A stretch of DNA of 64,000 nt from Zerene cesonia. Its lineage: Eukaryota; Arthropoda; Insecta; Lepidoptera; Pieridae. Numbering within the stretch: position 1 is the stretch's first letter; each line of letters begins with the position of its first letter. The notes below the pieces were generated by a model. It saw only the letters and a program-made list of their open reading frames with translations, did no database searches and was not told the origin of the DNA. Location: contig NW_024045138.1 of the NCBI RefSeq assembly GCF_012273895.1, positions 992,001 to 1,056,000 on the forward strand, given 5' to 3'. Position numbers and translations under genes: made by a program. Shown one piece after another: positions 12,225 to 23,620 of the stretch.

Positions 12225-14440
12225 TTATTAAAAATTTTAACAAATTATTAAGAGTGAAACACAATTCAACTTCTGGTATCCATGTCAACTTCCAGCGTCT
12301 GATCTTGTAAAAAACTATAATCCATCTTTTACAGACCGTACTGGACAAAACGATAATACAGCTTCGACTGCATAAATAAATCAATCGGATTCCGTTATAA
12401 AGCCATAAAAAATCGCAATAGCCTTTTCACAAACCAGCACGTTCACGTGAAATTTAAATTTTCAATATGTCCTTTGTAACTCCCGGCACGTAGGCGTCAT
12501 AACTGAATGTATTCATATGTAGCCACGCTTAAATATCTGTTTGCATTTTACTCTAACATTGTTCTTGAATAAACTGAACTGGGCATAAAGGAGTCAGCCC
12601 AGTAGGCAGTCTGCTTTCGTGGTCTATAATACAGGGCAAAGCAAAGCACAAATCAACATATTATATTCTCAAAATAAAGAAATATCAATTAAAAACCTAT
12701 CACATACATAAAGATATAAAATTTAAATAATTATACACCCTACCGATGTTTATTTCTTTGAATACAGTTCGCCTTTAGCCCTGTATATATATAAGAATGC
12801 ATCTCATTCAAACCTCATTTTAATTACGAATAGACACGTGAAGCAACGTTAAATAAAATTTTTAATCAACTGCGCAGTGCTCTTATGAAGTTTTCAAGAA
12901 TTATTCGTTATATTTTCAATGCGAGCATCAAAAAGAAACTCCTCTCACGCCACACTATATAAGTAGGTAATGGAAAATCTTGTACGTGCACGTTGGAGAG
13001 CTTTTAAAGGTTTGCGGGGGCTCCATCATTTTTGGGGCCCCAAAATACGGCGTCATGTGCAATGTGAAGGTATATACACTTGTTTATTTTAATTGTTACA
13101 AATTGTCATCAGTTTAATTGTCATTAATTTAATCAAATACTTTTAGTTTTGCATGACGACCGATAAAATGTACACAGAAGTATATTGTCTGTGTTTTCTT
13201 AGCATTTTAACAATAATTACGTATTCTTAATTATAAAATAACGTTTCAAACTGAACAACGTCACAGACAAACAAAAACAACAAGTCTAATTAAACATATT
13301 CTGTTTTATTCACATGTTAAGATCGGAAAGTTGATATTATTTTCGTAATATAAATATAATTATAAACCATACATAGTTATAAACACTAATAGTTATGGAC
13401 GCAAAATGAATCTGATTGAACTAAGACCTAAAATATCCTTTTTAAAATATTCTAGTGCCCCTATCCACACAGTCCGTCTCTGCAACATCGTGAAAGCATG
13501 TAGCACCTTGTTGCACACTCACCGCTACCACAGCGCTGCAGCGATTCAGAAAATTGCTGCAAATTGTTTTCACAGCGCTACAGCACAGTACAGTACAGGA
13601 CGAATGTAAAACGTAAGTGTACGCGATGATCTGTTGCTATTAAAGTGGGATATGCTAGATAGTTTAGCTGTTAGAGACACGAATAGCAGAATGGCAGATT
13701 TCCTCATATTCTAAGTTTAATACGGTTGTTGGTACGTATAAAAATTAAGGAAAAAAAGTGTTGGTGAGCGTAAAACTCGAGCACGGCTCGACCAATTCGG
13801 CTAAATGTTTTTTAACGTTTTTGCTAAGGTACACGGAAGGTTCTTAATGAATAAGATTGACGTATAAACATAATGAAGGATAATCGACATCCTTCAATTA
13901 TTTTGTCGCTGTTTGAATGCTTAATTATTATGTAACAAGCTGTTCCTCACGTCTTCGCATGTGTCAAGTCCAGAGAAGTTTAATAGATGTCATTATACAT
14001 ATAAACCTTCCTCTTGAATCTAAAACTATTCATTAAAAAAACCTATCAAAATCCGTTTTGTAGTTTATAAGATCTAAGCACACATACGTACATATGGACA
14101 GACGTGGGAAGCGACTTTGCTTTATACTATGTAGTGATCCGAAATGAATCTCATAAATAACTCAGCGTTGTTAATCAATCTTATACAATAGTTAATAATT
14201 TCGTATTTAAACCTATTAATCGCTTCTGCTGGTAACTTTCACGGTTCGTTGAAAACAAATAAAATAAAAAGCAACACTCAAAGCTCACATGCGAACTCTA
14301 TAAAATAACTTTTAAGAACTGTAGAATTTTTATGAGGTTTACCGAAATGCTGCCTGCACATTGATTGAATTTATTTACTTATGACGATATTACTGTTTGT
14401 CTGTATGTTTGTCTTAGACAATGTCGAAAGTTATGCGTTA
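12225..14440. other. Intron-like block
   Basis: No supported exon. The stretch 12950-13060 has a TATATAAG and a GC-richer patch. The stretch 13440-13600 is CT/CA-rich with repeated CACAGCGCT and a short open frame of no recognisable family. Near 13985-14140 is a minus-strand Helitron family B piece (TATAAACCTTCCTCTTGAAT through AAGCGACTTTGCTTTATACT). Confidence 0.5.
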
Positions 14441-14444
14441 TTAT

Positions 14445-14606
14445 AAGAATGATATTAAAAGAGGAAGCTTTTGTATTTTTGTATGTTTGTAACGTTTTCA
14501 CGCAAAAAAAACTGGACCGATTTCAAACATTCTTTCACCATTAGATAGCTGTAACTTCACAGTGTCATAGGCTATATATGTACCACGGGCGGAGCCGGGG
14601 TAAACA
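14445..14606 (+). mobile_element. Helitron-like element, family D
   Basis: Contains AAAGAGGAAGCTTTTGTATT and TTCACCATTAGATAGCTGTA, and ends TACCACGGGCGGAGCCGGGG. A relative is at 33703-33852. Non-coding. Confidence 0.65.
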
Positions 14607-15024
14607 GGTGGTATAATATAAAACATTCTAATCCTATTGTTCAATTCATATTATAAATGCGTACGTTTGTTAGGATAGATGTATGTTTGTACGTTTGTTG
14701 CTTGTTTGTCCTCCATCCATCCATACTTACAACCTTTCGATTTTATAATATTAGGATTTATAAGCACCCTGTAGGTACAGACTCCAGGCTCCACTTTGTG
14801 CGAACCATGTGAATACTCAAAAACCTGTTCCTCGAATCCCGTTCGAGTTTTGATCTTATTTCGATGCAAAAAACGCAAATTACACGAGACCAGTTCATTA
14901 TCAGAGTGGAAGTGGTATGAATAAATTAACTGTTTTATTTTTTGTTCGATTTCTCAGCACTGTTTTAATATTGCTATGAATCGTATGGGGACATTTCACG
15001 AAACGTCATCGAGATTTTTTACAT
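14607..15024. other. Intron-like sequence with a Helitron 5' fragment
   Basis: At about 14630-14700 the sequence resembles a family A 5' end (CATATTATAAATGCGTACGT) and then loses similarity. The remainder is unassigned. The small minus-strand open frame across it has no support. Confidence 0.45.
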
Positions 15025-15222
15025 AAACTCAAACTCAAACATTCATTTATTCAATTAGACTTCTTATAGAAGCATAAGCATATAGCGGTCCGCCCCGGCA
15101 TCGCCTGTGGTGCATATATAACTCAGGGAGCTATCAGTAATATCCAAGAGTCAAGCAATCGGTCTAGTAGTTCCTGAGATTAGTGCGTTCAAGCAAACAC
15201 ACTTCACCACGATATATATAAG
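15025..15222 (-). mobile_element. Dispersed repeat fragment plus Helitron-like family C
   Basis: The sequence 15025-15075 (ACTCAAACTCAAACATTCAT) matches the start of the repeat at 37455 and at 42506. From about 15086 a minus-strand family C element begins (AGCGGTCCGCCCCGGCATCG) with the phrase GTAGTTCCTGAGATTAGTGC. Confidence 0.65.
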
Positions 15223-15441
15223 TACTAGCTGCGCCCTGCGGTTTCACCCGCGTAAGTCTGTATCCCGTAGGAATATCGGGATGAAAAGATGAAGATGCCT
15301 ACGTGTTATTCCAGTTGTCCAGCTATCTACGTACCAAATTTCATGTCAATCGGTTCAGTAGTTTTTGCGAGAAAGAGTAGCAAACATACATACACATACA
15401 TCCATCCTCACAAACTTTCATATTTATGATATAAGTAGGAC
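15223..15441 (-). mobile_element. Helitron-like element, family A
   Basis: Begins ACTAGCTGCGCCCTGCGGTT and ends ATATAAGTAGGAC. It is full length and directly abuts the family C piece to its left. Confidence 0.83.
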
Positions 15442-15771
15442 AGATATGAAATTCCGGCCATTAAACATAAAAATAAAAACCCCAAGTTTTTTGTAAATAA
15501 TAAAATCACTAATCTTTTATACAATTAGTTTAAAACATACTAACTTCACAGTCCAAGACGGGGGCGTCAGCTAGTGAATACATATAGATTTACAAGTGCT
15601 TATCGCTATTCACGATATATAACACCGTAGTATCATAGCGTGGGAATAATTTAGAAATTCGACACGCTTCGAGCAGACCCGCCTGTAATGGCCGTGTTAA
15701 AAACATATGGTCTTTTTGTAAGCTAACATTGACTATATCGGGACGTGCTTTGATTGATATTTTGTTCATTA

Positions 15772-15917
15772 CTAGCGGTCCGCCTCGGCTTCGCCCATGG
15801 TACATATATAGCTTATAGCCTTCCTCAATAAATGGGCTATATAACACTGAAAGAATTTTTCAAATCGGACCAGTAGTTCCTGAGATTAGTGCGTTCAAAC
15901 AAAAAACTCTCATTATT
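15772..15917 (-). mobile_element. Helitron-like element, family C
   Basis: Begins ACTAGCGGTCCGCCTCGGCT, continues with AAATGGGCTATATAACACTG and GGACCAGTAGTTCCTGAGAT. The foldback element is inserted directly after it, or within its 5' end. Confidence 0.7.
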
Positions 15918-16266
15918 ATTTTCTTGCGTTTGATTTTACGCGAGTATTATACATTTAGAAATTAATAACTTTTTAACGGATTTTCAACGCGATTTATTCA
16001 TTACATTATTAACCCGACGTTTCGAACACTTTACAGCGAGCGTGGTCACGGGGAGACTGAGATGTTATATGTCTTGAATATTTAATACTCCACATACCAA
16101 TTGTGGAGAAATATGTGGAGGTAGTTCACAAACAACAATTTTTGTATGACCTTCAAGACATACAACATCTCAGTCTCCCCGTGACCACGCTCGCTGTAAT
16201 GTGTTCGAAGCGTCGGGTTAATAATATAATGAATAAATCGCGTTTAAAATCCGTTAAAAAGTTTTT
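15918..16266. mobile_element. Foldback (inverted-repeat) element with 12-bp flanking duplication
   Basis: The left arm (about 15962-16075) contains CCCGACGTTTCGAACACTTT and GCGTGGTCACGGGGAGACTG. The right arm (about 16156-16262) is its reverse complement, and the centre is about 80 bp. ACTCTCATTATT occurs just before (15906-15917) and just after (16267-16278), as a target-site duplication would. Single or shortened relatives lie at 1255-1360, 17405-17560 and about 27015-27050. Non-coding. Confidence 0.75.
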
Positions 16267-16396
16267 ACTCTCATTATTGTTGGATTCGTAGATGACATAG
16301 CGTCCTGAACGTGGTGGTATTTGTTAAAAATAATTTCAATGAGAAGATCATAATTACGAGTATATGAGTGTATAATGAATGATGATTTTTGTTTTT

Positions 16397-16582
16397 GAAG
16401 TGAAACTTCTTTAGAATCGTTGTGATTTCAAACCTGATGCAACGGAAAAACGACAGGTAAGAGACACAAATACAAAAATGTGTAGAATGAAGCCGGCAAA
16501 GAATGAGACAGAAATATACATACTATTTTATATTTTATATATATTCATCTCATTCTTTTGTTGATTTACTGAAGTTTCACTG
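16397..16582 (+). mobile_element. MITE, copy 2
   Basis: Nearly identical to the element at 5719-5886, with the same GAAGTGAAACTTC / GAAGTTTCAC ends and the same interior. It is about 18 bp longer because of extra AT-rich bases near 16527-16545. Confidence 0.75.
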
Positions 16583-16654
16583 CTATCGTGTGTGAATCGC
16601 ACACACACCTTTTTCATTTTTTTCATGTAGCTCAATAAATAATGGATTAGCTTT

Positions 16655-16860
16655 TGCCAGCGGCTTCGCACGCGTTAGATCGGAGTAGTTTAAAAGATTT
16701 TATTATTATACATATAAACCTCCCACTTCAATCACTCTATCTATTAAAAAACAACCCCGTCAAAGTTCGTTGTGTAGTTTTAAGGATTTTAGCATACATA
16801 AAGACATGGGGATATAGGTACAGGGAAAGCGACTTTCTTTTGTACTATAATATATCAATA
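16655..16860 (-). mobile_element. Helitron-like element, family B
   Basis: Begins TTTTGCCAGCGGCTTCGCAC, has TTATACATATAAACCTCCCA and ends near AAGCGACTTTCTTTTGTACT. The plus-strand open frame across it is incidental. Confidence 0.65.
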
Positions 16861-17154
16861 TATAGAGATATATCAATTTTTTATGATTTAGATATTTTGA
16901 CAGAATTTTATCAATTGACAATGTGTTTGTTTTTATTAAATCTAAGCTAATTTTAATCTAATAATCCCAATATATAGTCCATTGGAAATTTATATTCTAG
17001 GTTGCGTTTCTCAGAGGATGCAATTTTATTTGATGGATGTTTAAGGAATTAGTAGAAGCGTTCAAGTTTGTGAGATCACTCTAGTCCTGCGGCGACCATT
17101 TCTATCTATTATTAAAAACACATCAAAAATTATCGCGCTTTCACAGTAACCTAC
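16861..17154. other. AT-rich intron-like sequence
   Basis: Nothing recognisable before the candidate exon. Confidence 0.4.
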
Positions 17155-17283
17155 CGTTTCTTCCTCTTCCAACGCCTTGATCAGCTCATAGTACAGAAGC
17201 TCCGCCTCCTCAGATATCTGAACCTTCTCCACATCGCAGCTCTTACGGCTGATATCGCAAGTGATTTCCGTCTGTATGTGCAT
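17155..17283 (-). CDS. Candidate coding exon, possibly an isoform-specific exon of dystrophin
   Basis: Not recognised as a known domain. The minus strand is open here, codon use looks coding (runs of GAG/GAA, CTG and AAG) and it ends at a strong donor, ACG|GTAGGT, in phase 0. Two starts are possible. An ATG at 17281-17283 gives 43 codons, as expected of a first coding exon. An acceptor CAG at 17272-17274 gives a 39-codon phase 0-0 cassette (17155-17271). The peptide is acidic with an alpha-helical look (EEAELLYYELIKALEEEE) and has two cysteines; it does not resemble a spectrin repeat. It lies about 21 kb beyond the last secure dystrophin exon on the same strand, and its phase would fit dystrophin splicing. 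It could also belong to an unrelated nested gene. Confidence 0.42.
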
Positions 17284-17404
17284 TGTCAATCACATGATAT
17301 AACTGTTATGTATCACTATTATTTCACATTGTTGTATAGAGTTTTTTTCTAACTCGCTTATATTTTGTATTGCAATGCTGTTCACTTTTTATAATATAAA
17401 CTAT
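17284..17404 (-). promoter_or_regulatory. Possible 5' flank of the candidate exon
   Basis: AT-rich, with TATAATATAAACTATTG and a TATAAAAAGTG on the minus strand about 105-120 bp before the ATG. This is only suggestive; no initiator or downstream element is clear. Confidence 0.15.
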
Positions 17405-17560
17405 TGTAGTATTTTCTTGTGTTTGATTTTACGCGAGTATTATACATTTAGAAATTAATTAAAAGACTTCACGCTCGCTGTAAAGTGTTCGAAACGTCGG
17501 GTTAATAATATAATGAATAAATCGCGTTTAAAATCCGTTAAAAAAGCTTCAATTTCTAAA
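17405..17560. mobile_element. Shortened foldback repeat
   Basis: Begins with the outer end of the foldback element (GATTTTACGCGAGTATTATA), then jumps to the opposite arm (CGCTCGCTGTAAAGTGTTCG to AATCCGTTAAAA). The centre and most of one arm are missing, as in an internal deletion derivative. Confidence 0.65.
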
Positions 17561-17580
17561 TAAAATATTGTATTATTATT

Positions 17581-17770
17581 ACAACCTCATAATATATATG
17601 CGAGAGTAGCGCTCTTCTTCACGACCGATGAACTGATTTGGATGAAATTTGGTACAGAGATAGTTTGAGACCTGAGAAAGAAATATGATAGTTGTTATCC
17701 TAAAAATCTCACGGAATCTATAGATAACTGTGCTATTTTTCCCTCGACTACGCGGGCTGAGCCTACTTCA
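17581..17770 (+). mobile_element. Helitron-like element, family F
   Basis: Contains GATGAACTGATTTGGATGAA and GAAATTTGGTACAGAGATAG, and ends near CTACGCGGGCTGAGCC. Relatives are at about 19430-19595, 40600-40815, 56405-56600 and 59455-59642. Confidence 0.55.
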
Positions 17771-18241
17771 TGTGTATATTTGGTTAAACATTTTATTAAA
17801 GGGCAATTAAGTCCCATTGGGACATAGGACGGGCCCTAATCGATTTAATCTATTTTAATTTATTATCATAAAAATTTTTGAAAAAATATTAATGCAACCA
17901 ATGTCTCGGGTAAAATCTAGATAAAAATAAATAAATGGAATTTATAATTACCTAGAAACGTACGAGTTTAATTGTATGTTTGAATAAACCTACATCCGTA
18001 AATAATAAATAGTTATTCATTTTAAATTGCCATTTATATACATTTTGAATTATTTTAATCGTATATTTATACCTTCCTTAATTATTTAAGCATGTGTTAA
18101 CTGTTGGTAATTGCATTAAACATATATTTATGCACACAAAAGATTCAGCAGCCGGAGCCGAACCAGGGTAGTCCTGTATATCAGCTTACAGTTCCATCTC
18201 CCCTGAGTAACATTTGATTACATTTCTTATGTACTTGCACA
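17771..18241. other. AT-rich intron-like sequence
   Basis: Nothing recognisable. Confidence 0.4.
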
Positions 18242-18242
18242 A

Positions 18243-18440
18243 TCCTACTAATATTATAAATGCGAAAGTTTGTAAGGATGTGTGTGTTTGTTGCTCTTTC
18301 ACGCAAAAACTCATGAACCGAATGTAATGAAATTTGGTACGTAGATAGCTGGACAACTGGAATAAGATATAGGCAACTTTTTATCCCAATATTCCTACGG
18401 GACACGGACTTACGTGGATGCAACCGCGGGGCGCAGCTAG
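18243..18440 (+). mobile_element. Helitron-like element, family A
   Basis: Starts TCCTACTAATATTATAAATG and ends GCGGGGCGCAGCTAG. It is a full-length and well-preserved copy. Confidence 0.88.
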
Positions 18441-18730
18441 TATTTTATAATTATTAAAAGTTTATTATCAGTTATGTCTTGAGAATCTATCACACATAAA
18501 TATATCACGAAAACACGCTAGCATTTCTGGATTTCCGTCGCGCGTCTAAAATAATCCTGGCCTGGCCTAGGTCTGCAAATAGCCAAAGGATAGCTTCATT
18601 AGTGTCGCGAGCGTAAATCAGACTTATAGTCCAGGCTATAACTTATGTCCTGAAACATTTGCACACACAGTGACAATATAGAAAAGCGTCTTGTAACAAT
18701 ACATTAGTTTGAAATGAAATATTTATGAAA

Positions 18731-19045
18731 TACTAGATGCGCCCCGCGGTTCCACCCGCATAAGTCCGCATCCCGTAGGAATATCGTGATAAAAAAATGC
18801 CTTTACTTTGTTAAAAATCATTGTTTTATCTTTAGTAAACTATCTAGAACAAAACAATGTCATGTCATGTCAATTTATTACAGACTAGGTCCACCCCGGC
18901 TTCGCCTATGGTACATATGTTATATAGTTTTCTTCAATAAATGGGCTACCTAACACTGAAAGAATTTTTCAAATCGGACCAGCAGTTCCTGAGATGAGTG
19001 CGTTCAAACAAACAAACTTCTTCTTTCCTTCAGCTCTATAAAATT
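18731..19045 (-). mobile_element. Helitron-like fragments, families A and C
   Basis: The sequence 18731-18800 is only the 3' end of a minus-strand family A copy (ACTAGATGCGCCCCGCGGTT). From about 18885 a minus-strand family C piece follows (AGGTCCACCCCGGCTTCGCC, AAATGGGCTACCTAACACTG). Confidence 0.65.
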
Positions 19046-19429
19046 AGTATTATAGGTAAAGGACAAACACGCATTTCCAATAAAACGCGATTTCTTCTTA
19101 GTTTACGTCGCATTTTATACACATATTACTTTCCAAACAATTACATTAATTACATATGCCATTAAAATACCGTGTATTTATTCTAGGTATTCAATAAAAA
19201 GACTACAGGCGTTTTATAAGGTCATTGCTCGCAATAATATCATCTACCGACGAGGTTCACGTGGTTATTTTAGACATCCGAATACCCACTGTTGTTTATT
19301 TATTTGCGAATCTATAAATTTCCTAGTTGAACGCGTGTTTTCAATTCTGACTCTGAACCGAATATATGCGTCTAGTAATAAAAACCAGTAAGTCTGTACG
19401 TTAGCGCGGTACTCCATCTAAAATATAAA
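19046..19429. other. Intron-like sequence
   Basis: Nothing recognisable. Confidence 0.4.
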
Positions 19430-19613
19430 GTCCTCGTGTGATAATGTTAGCTACTATACTCCTCTAAAACGACTGGACCGATTGTTATGAAATTTTGCGT
19501 GCATATCGGGTAAGTTTGAGAATCAGCCAACATTTATTTATCATACCCCTAAATTATAAGAGTAAGGCAGTACAGCGTTTGCTGGGTCAGCTATTATTAA
19601 TATAATACTCTAA

Positions 19614-19807
19614 TTCTACTTATAAATGCGAATGTTTGTAAGGATGTGTGTGTATTTGTTTCTTTTTCACGCAAAAACTACTGAACCGATTACAATGAGA
19701 TTTGGTACGTAGATAGCTGAACAACTGAAATAACATAGGCAACTTTTTATCCCGATATTCCCACAGGATACGGACTTACGTGGGTGAAACCGCGGGGCGC
19801 GGCTAGT
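19614..19807 (+). mobile_element. Helitron-like element, family A
   Basis: The 5' end is shortened (TCTACTTATAAATGCGAATG lacks the AATATTA part). It ends GCGGGGCGCGGCTAG. Confidence 0.8.
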
Positions 19808-19849
19808 ACTCTATAAGTATTATAGTGGTGTTAGTTACTTAATAACTGT

Positions 19850-20050
19850 TTTACAACAAAAAACTAAACCACTTTCAAATTGTTTGTACTAGACCAAATT
19901 TGAATGGGACCAAATGGTAAGTATTAACTTTCAAATAAAAAAAGGAATCATAAAAATCGGTTTACCCAGTAAAAAGTAATCAGCTAACAAACACAAAAAA
20001 TACAGTCGAATTGATGACCTCCTCCTTTTTTGAGGTCGGTTGAAAAGGAA
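19850..20050 (+). repeat. Dispersed repeat, family G
   Basis: Contains AATTTGAATGGGACCAAATG and ends GACCTCCTCCTTTTTTGAGG with TCGGTTGAAAA. Related copies are near 4495-4715, 39945-40115, 54030-54165, 60910-61090, 62390-62530 and, on the minus strand, 22560-22625. Confidence 0.6.
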
Positions 20051-20739
20051 CGGTATTTGGAACTTAACAGAGTTGAAAAGTTGTGGAAAGTGTATTTAAT
20101 ACAAAAACTTTAACATATAATGCATTCTTGAAAGGCGATACACCCATATCTAAACTTATTTCATTTTACTAACATTTTTACAATGATCGATCATTCATGA
20201 AACTAATAAGTTTTATAACAAATACGGTAGAACATTATAAATTAATAATGAAAACGTAATTTAAAAATATGTAATGCAACACGAGACATTATTGAAATAA
20301 ATGCTACTGCAGTGCTGTCCTTTTTTAAGAGAGACCGATGTGTCGTTAAATACTAAATAATGGATGGTAATGGACATGAGATGATAGTATATTCTGTTAT
20401 TTTAATGGAAGTATTAATTTTTATTCGTATTGGGAGACAATAAAGGAATAGTCTACCCATTTTCTAAAGTAACATTTATATTATCATAAGTTCAGTTTAT
20501 TCTTTTTCATATATACAAGAAGAAACGTCTATTTAATAAACTTAATTTAAATTAACCTGTGATGTAAATAACAGTAAGGTTTTTTCGTTGTTAAAATAAA
20601 ACAGATAAACAATTAACCGTCATCCTTTCGCCATCTGTGGTGCGTATTAAATTTCTATAACGCAATCGAAAACATAATTGTATCTGAGCAAGCGTATAAC
20701 TTGTTAAATAAGCCAACTTATTCATATTTATATGCAAAT
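20051..20739. other. AT-rich intron-like sequence
   Basis: Nothing recognisable. Confidence 0.4.
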
Positions 20740-21030
20740 TCCAAAATTTACTGTCACGCGCGCCAACAAATGTCATACCACAGATAAAAATGCGTATGCC
20801 GTCATTTTTCCCGCGCGAGTGCCCAGTATCACCTCCTTTCGCATACAAATCGGGGGCCATCTTTATTCCGAACAGGCGCGTTTCAAATGTCGACCGATTT
20901 ATTTTCACCCGTTTTCAAGGGAATTTCACTTTCTGCTCAGTTTACTCGAAACAATCTATTTTCTTGAACGAAATCGAAAATAATGGGCGTAACGGCGTGT
21001 CCTCGTGTTTCGCGCCAGATATTTGACACT
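20740..21030. promoter_or_regulatory. CpG-rich islet, possible internal promoter or enhancer
   Basis: A non-repeat patch clearly richer in GC and CpG than its surroundings, with ACGCGCGCCAACAAATG, CCCGCGCGAG, GGGGGCCATCTTTATT and AACGGCGTGTCC. Overlapping open frames on both strands look incidental. It lies about 3.5 kb upstream, on the minus strand, of the candidate exon at 17155. It could be an internal promoter or a conserved element. No TATA box or initiator is certain. Confidence 0.25.
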
Positions 21031-23404
21031 TCCGTTCACAAATCGGATAGTTGGATTGTTAATTACTTATTACTTTTTTTTAATTTGAATAAAAAAGTCA
21101 ATTTTCCTTTTTTGTATTAGGTACTTAAAGTCTTAATTATTGGAGTGTCAGGATAAATGACAACTTAATACTTAAGCAACGTAACGTATGTTTATTCAAG
21201 ATAATAAATTCGATAAGGGGCTTAAGCACAGATTATATAACTTTAAGGGAAAGTGCACTCGGCCGCGCAAGCTTGAAAGGTGCAGTAATTCTGTGTACTT
21301 TATGGTTGTCCTTAGATTGCAAAATTATACAGAAACTGGCTTATGACCGCGGCTGTGGCCACGTGAATTATATCTCTGGTTCACGTCATTTTAGAAAGAC
21401 CAAGATGATTATAAATTCGAGCCGCAGGCTTTCTAAACTAATTGGACTTCTATAGGCGGATTTGTAACTACAGAACCTTATAACATTTCATAGAGATGAA
21501 ATAATCTCTTCTGATATATACGCCCCATATTACTTGAGGTCGTGTTGCCATTCTGAAAAATGATTGAGGATTATCTAGATAAGAGGTTACGACAAGAGTG
21601 GCCAGGAATATGGGACTTGGAACCCTTCCATCATCTTATGAAACGCGATAATATAAGGGGAAAATGTCACCTAATCAGAGTGTCCACAGTTAATAAACAA
21701 GTTTGACTTCCATATTTTATAACATTCTCTTAAGTTTTTATTGTTTTAGCATATTTTTTGCGCTATATAGATTGACATTTCCATCTCTGTCTCCGTGCTC
21801 TCTGGTACTCATGAGGTAATATTTCATCAGTTGCTGTTTTTATAGTTTATTACAATGTCTCTCAAATTATTGAACCAGGATCACTAGGTAGTAAGTTATC
21901 TTTTAGCTGATGCATAGTTTCAATGATATATTGTATACCACTCGGTGGTTAACACTATTTTTTTAGCTTCACCTGTATGGTTTGGTTATGTAGCAGAGTC
22001 ATTTAGATTCTATTGTATATTAATTCAAGCTTTGTACACTGGTCAAGGATCGGCGACTATACAATGAATTGATGAGTTTATCTTATGCTTAGGATTGTCA
22101 GGATGCACCAGATTGCCAGCGAAAAATTCAGTTCAATCTATCATTAAAGCGTGTGTTTAGTTTTGTTTTTTGAATAATGTGTATTATTATCTTCCTTAAA
22201 TTGTTCGTAGCCTTTTTTCTAAGACACAGTAGCAATATTAAAATCTGCATGTATGGAGGAACAAGGTTCACGCCGGAAAGAGCTGCGCATGGGCAATGAG
22301 TCAGGCCTATTGTGTGAGTTCATTGCTTTTTAATGTGTAAAGCCGTTTATCAGTATATCTTGAACGCATTTTGTACGCGTTCAAATTGAAACTAATTTTT
22401 AAACACGTTCATTATTCGCTTTTACGTAACTATATGAAGGCATGTCGAAAGATAACATGGATGGTCATTTAATTTCATAAAAATGCACGTTGATTTTCTA
22501 GTATGTTGATAGTTGTGTGTGGTTTACGTTTACTACTCTGCTATAGCTATGAAAATGTAATTTTCAACCGACTTCAAAAAACAGGAGTAGGATATCAATT
22601 CGACTGTTTCTTGGTATCTTACCTCCTGTTTATTTTTTTATATGAAAGCTGATGTAGGTCTTGTGTTTTTCCATTTCTGATTTAAATTTACTATTTTTGG
22701 CAACTTAAATTATTACCTATTTGTTGAAGATAATTATAAATTTCAAATTTTGCGTGTTTATTCGTTCAAATTCCATCTATAAATAGCAAAATACGTTATA
22801 AATACTATTTATAGGTCTTTCCCTGTGACAAAGGTAGCGATTTATAACAAGTAAATAATAAGTTAGTCATTATTTGATATAAACAAACGTCTCGTAATAT
22901 TGCCTCAATGCGCATAACTTTTTTTCACTTCTAGTTTGTTATCGGTAGCAGCAACAGCAACAGTATTAATAAAAGTTTATAAAAGCAGGAAAGCATTAAT
23001 TTAAAACTTATAATAAGCTGCTAACTAAAGACTTGAGTCTACGCTATATTGTTTTGAAATGTATAATTGGATAAATTTAATAGACTATCTTTTATTTCTG
23101 TCTGAACTCATAATTTCTGCTCAAATGTCTCAAACAACTATGAGGTTGTATCAACGATATCATTTTTATTAATTTTTATGAAAGTTGATATATAATCCAT
23201 GAAGAAATGCATGTATATAGTATGTCAGCTGCACTTGTACATTGTAACTTAAAACCGTGATTTAGAAATCGCCAACAGACCGCACACCACAGCACTGCAC
23301 AATTATTAAAAAACACAAAAAAAACAAAACTGTCAAACACACCACAGATAATCAACGTTGCACAGACTCCGCCAAAATTCGAATCGAGTTCGATTTTTAA
23401 ACTG
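21031..23404. other. Intron-like block with dispersed repeats
   Basis: Contains repeat R on the plus strand at about 21962-22110 (TTAGCTTCACCTGTATGGTT, then GTCAAGGATCGGCGACTATA) and a family G piece on the minus strand at about 22560-22625. No exon is supported. The stretch 21260-21440 is slightly GC-richer but unassigned. Confidence 0.5.
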
Positions 23405-23620
23405 GTTATTCTAATTTAGAATTTGCGTGGAACACGAGCGCGCGTGCGCTCCTCGCACGGCGGCCATTACACTGGCCGTAAAATGCAAAAGCTAGCTGCG
23501 CCGGCGCAGTATTTACATAATCATTATTGTGCTTGGTCCTGTCGTCCTGTGCGTGTAGCGTAGTGATGTGCGAATCACGTTCGGGTGTCGGTAGCGTGGA
23601 TTTATCAGAATTGCGTTTGA
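23405..23620. promoter_or_regulatory. CpG-rich islet, possible promoter or exon
   Basis: Contains CACGAGCGCGCGTGCGCTCC, GGCGGCCATTACACTGGCCG and GCTGCGCCGGCGCAGTATTT, far above the local GC level and not matching repeats seen elsewhere in the window. The minus strand is open through it, but no motif is recognisable. It might be a 5' untranslated exon or promoter of an internal isoform. Confidence 0.25.
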
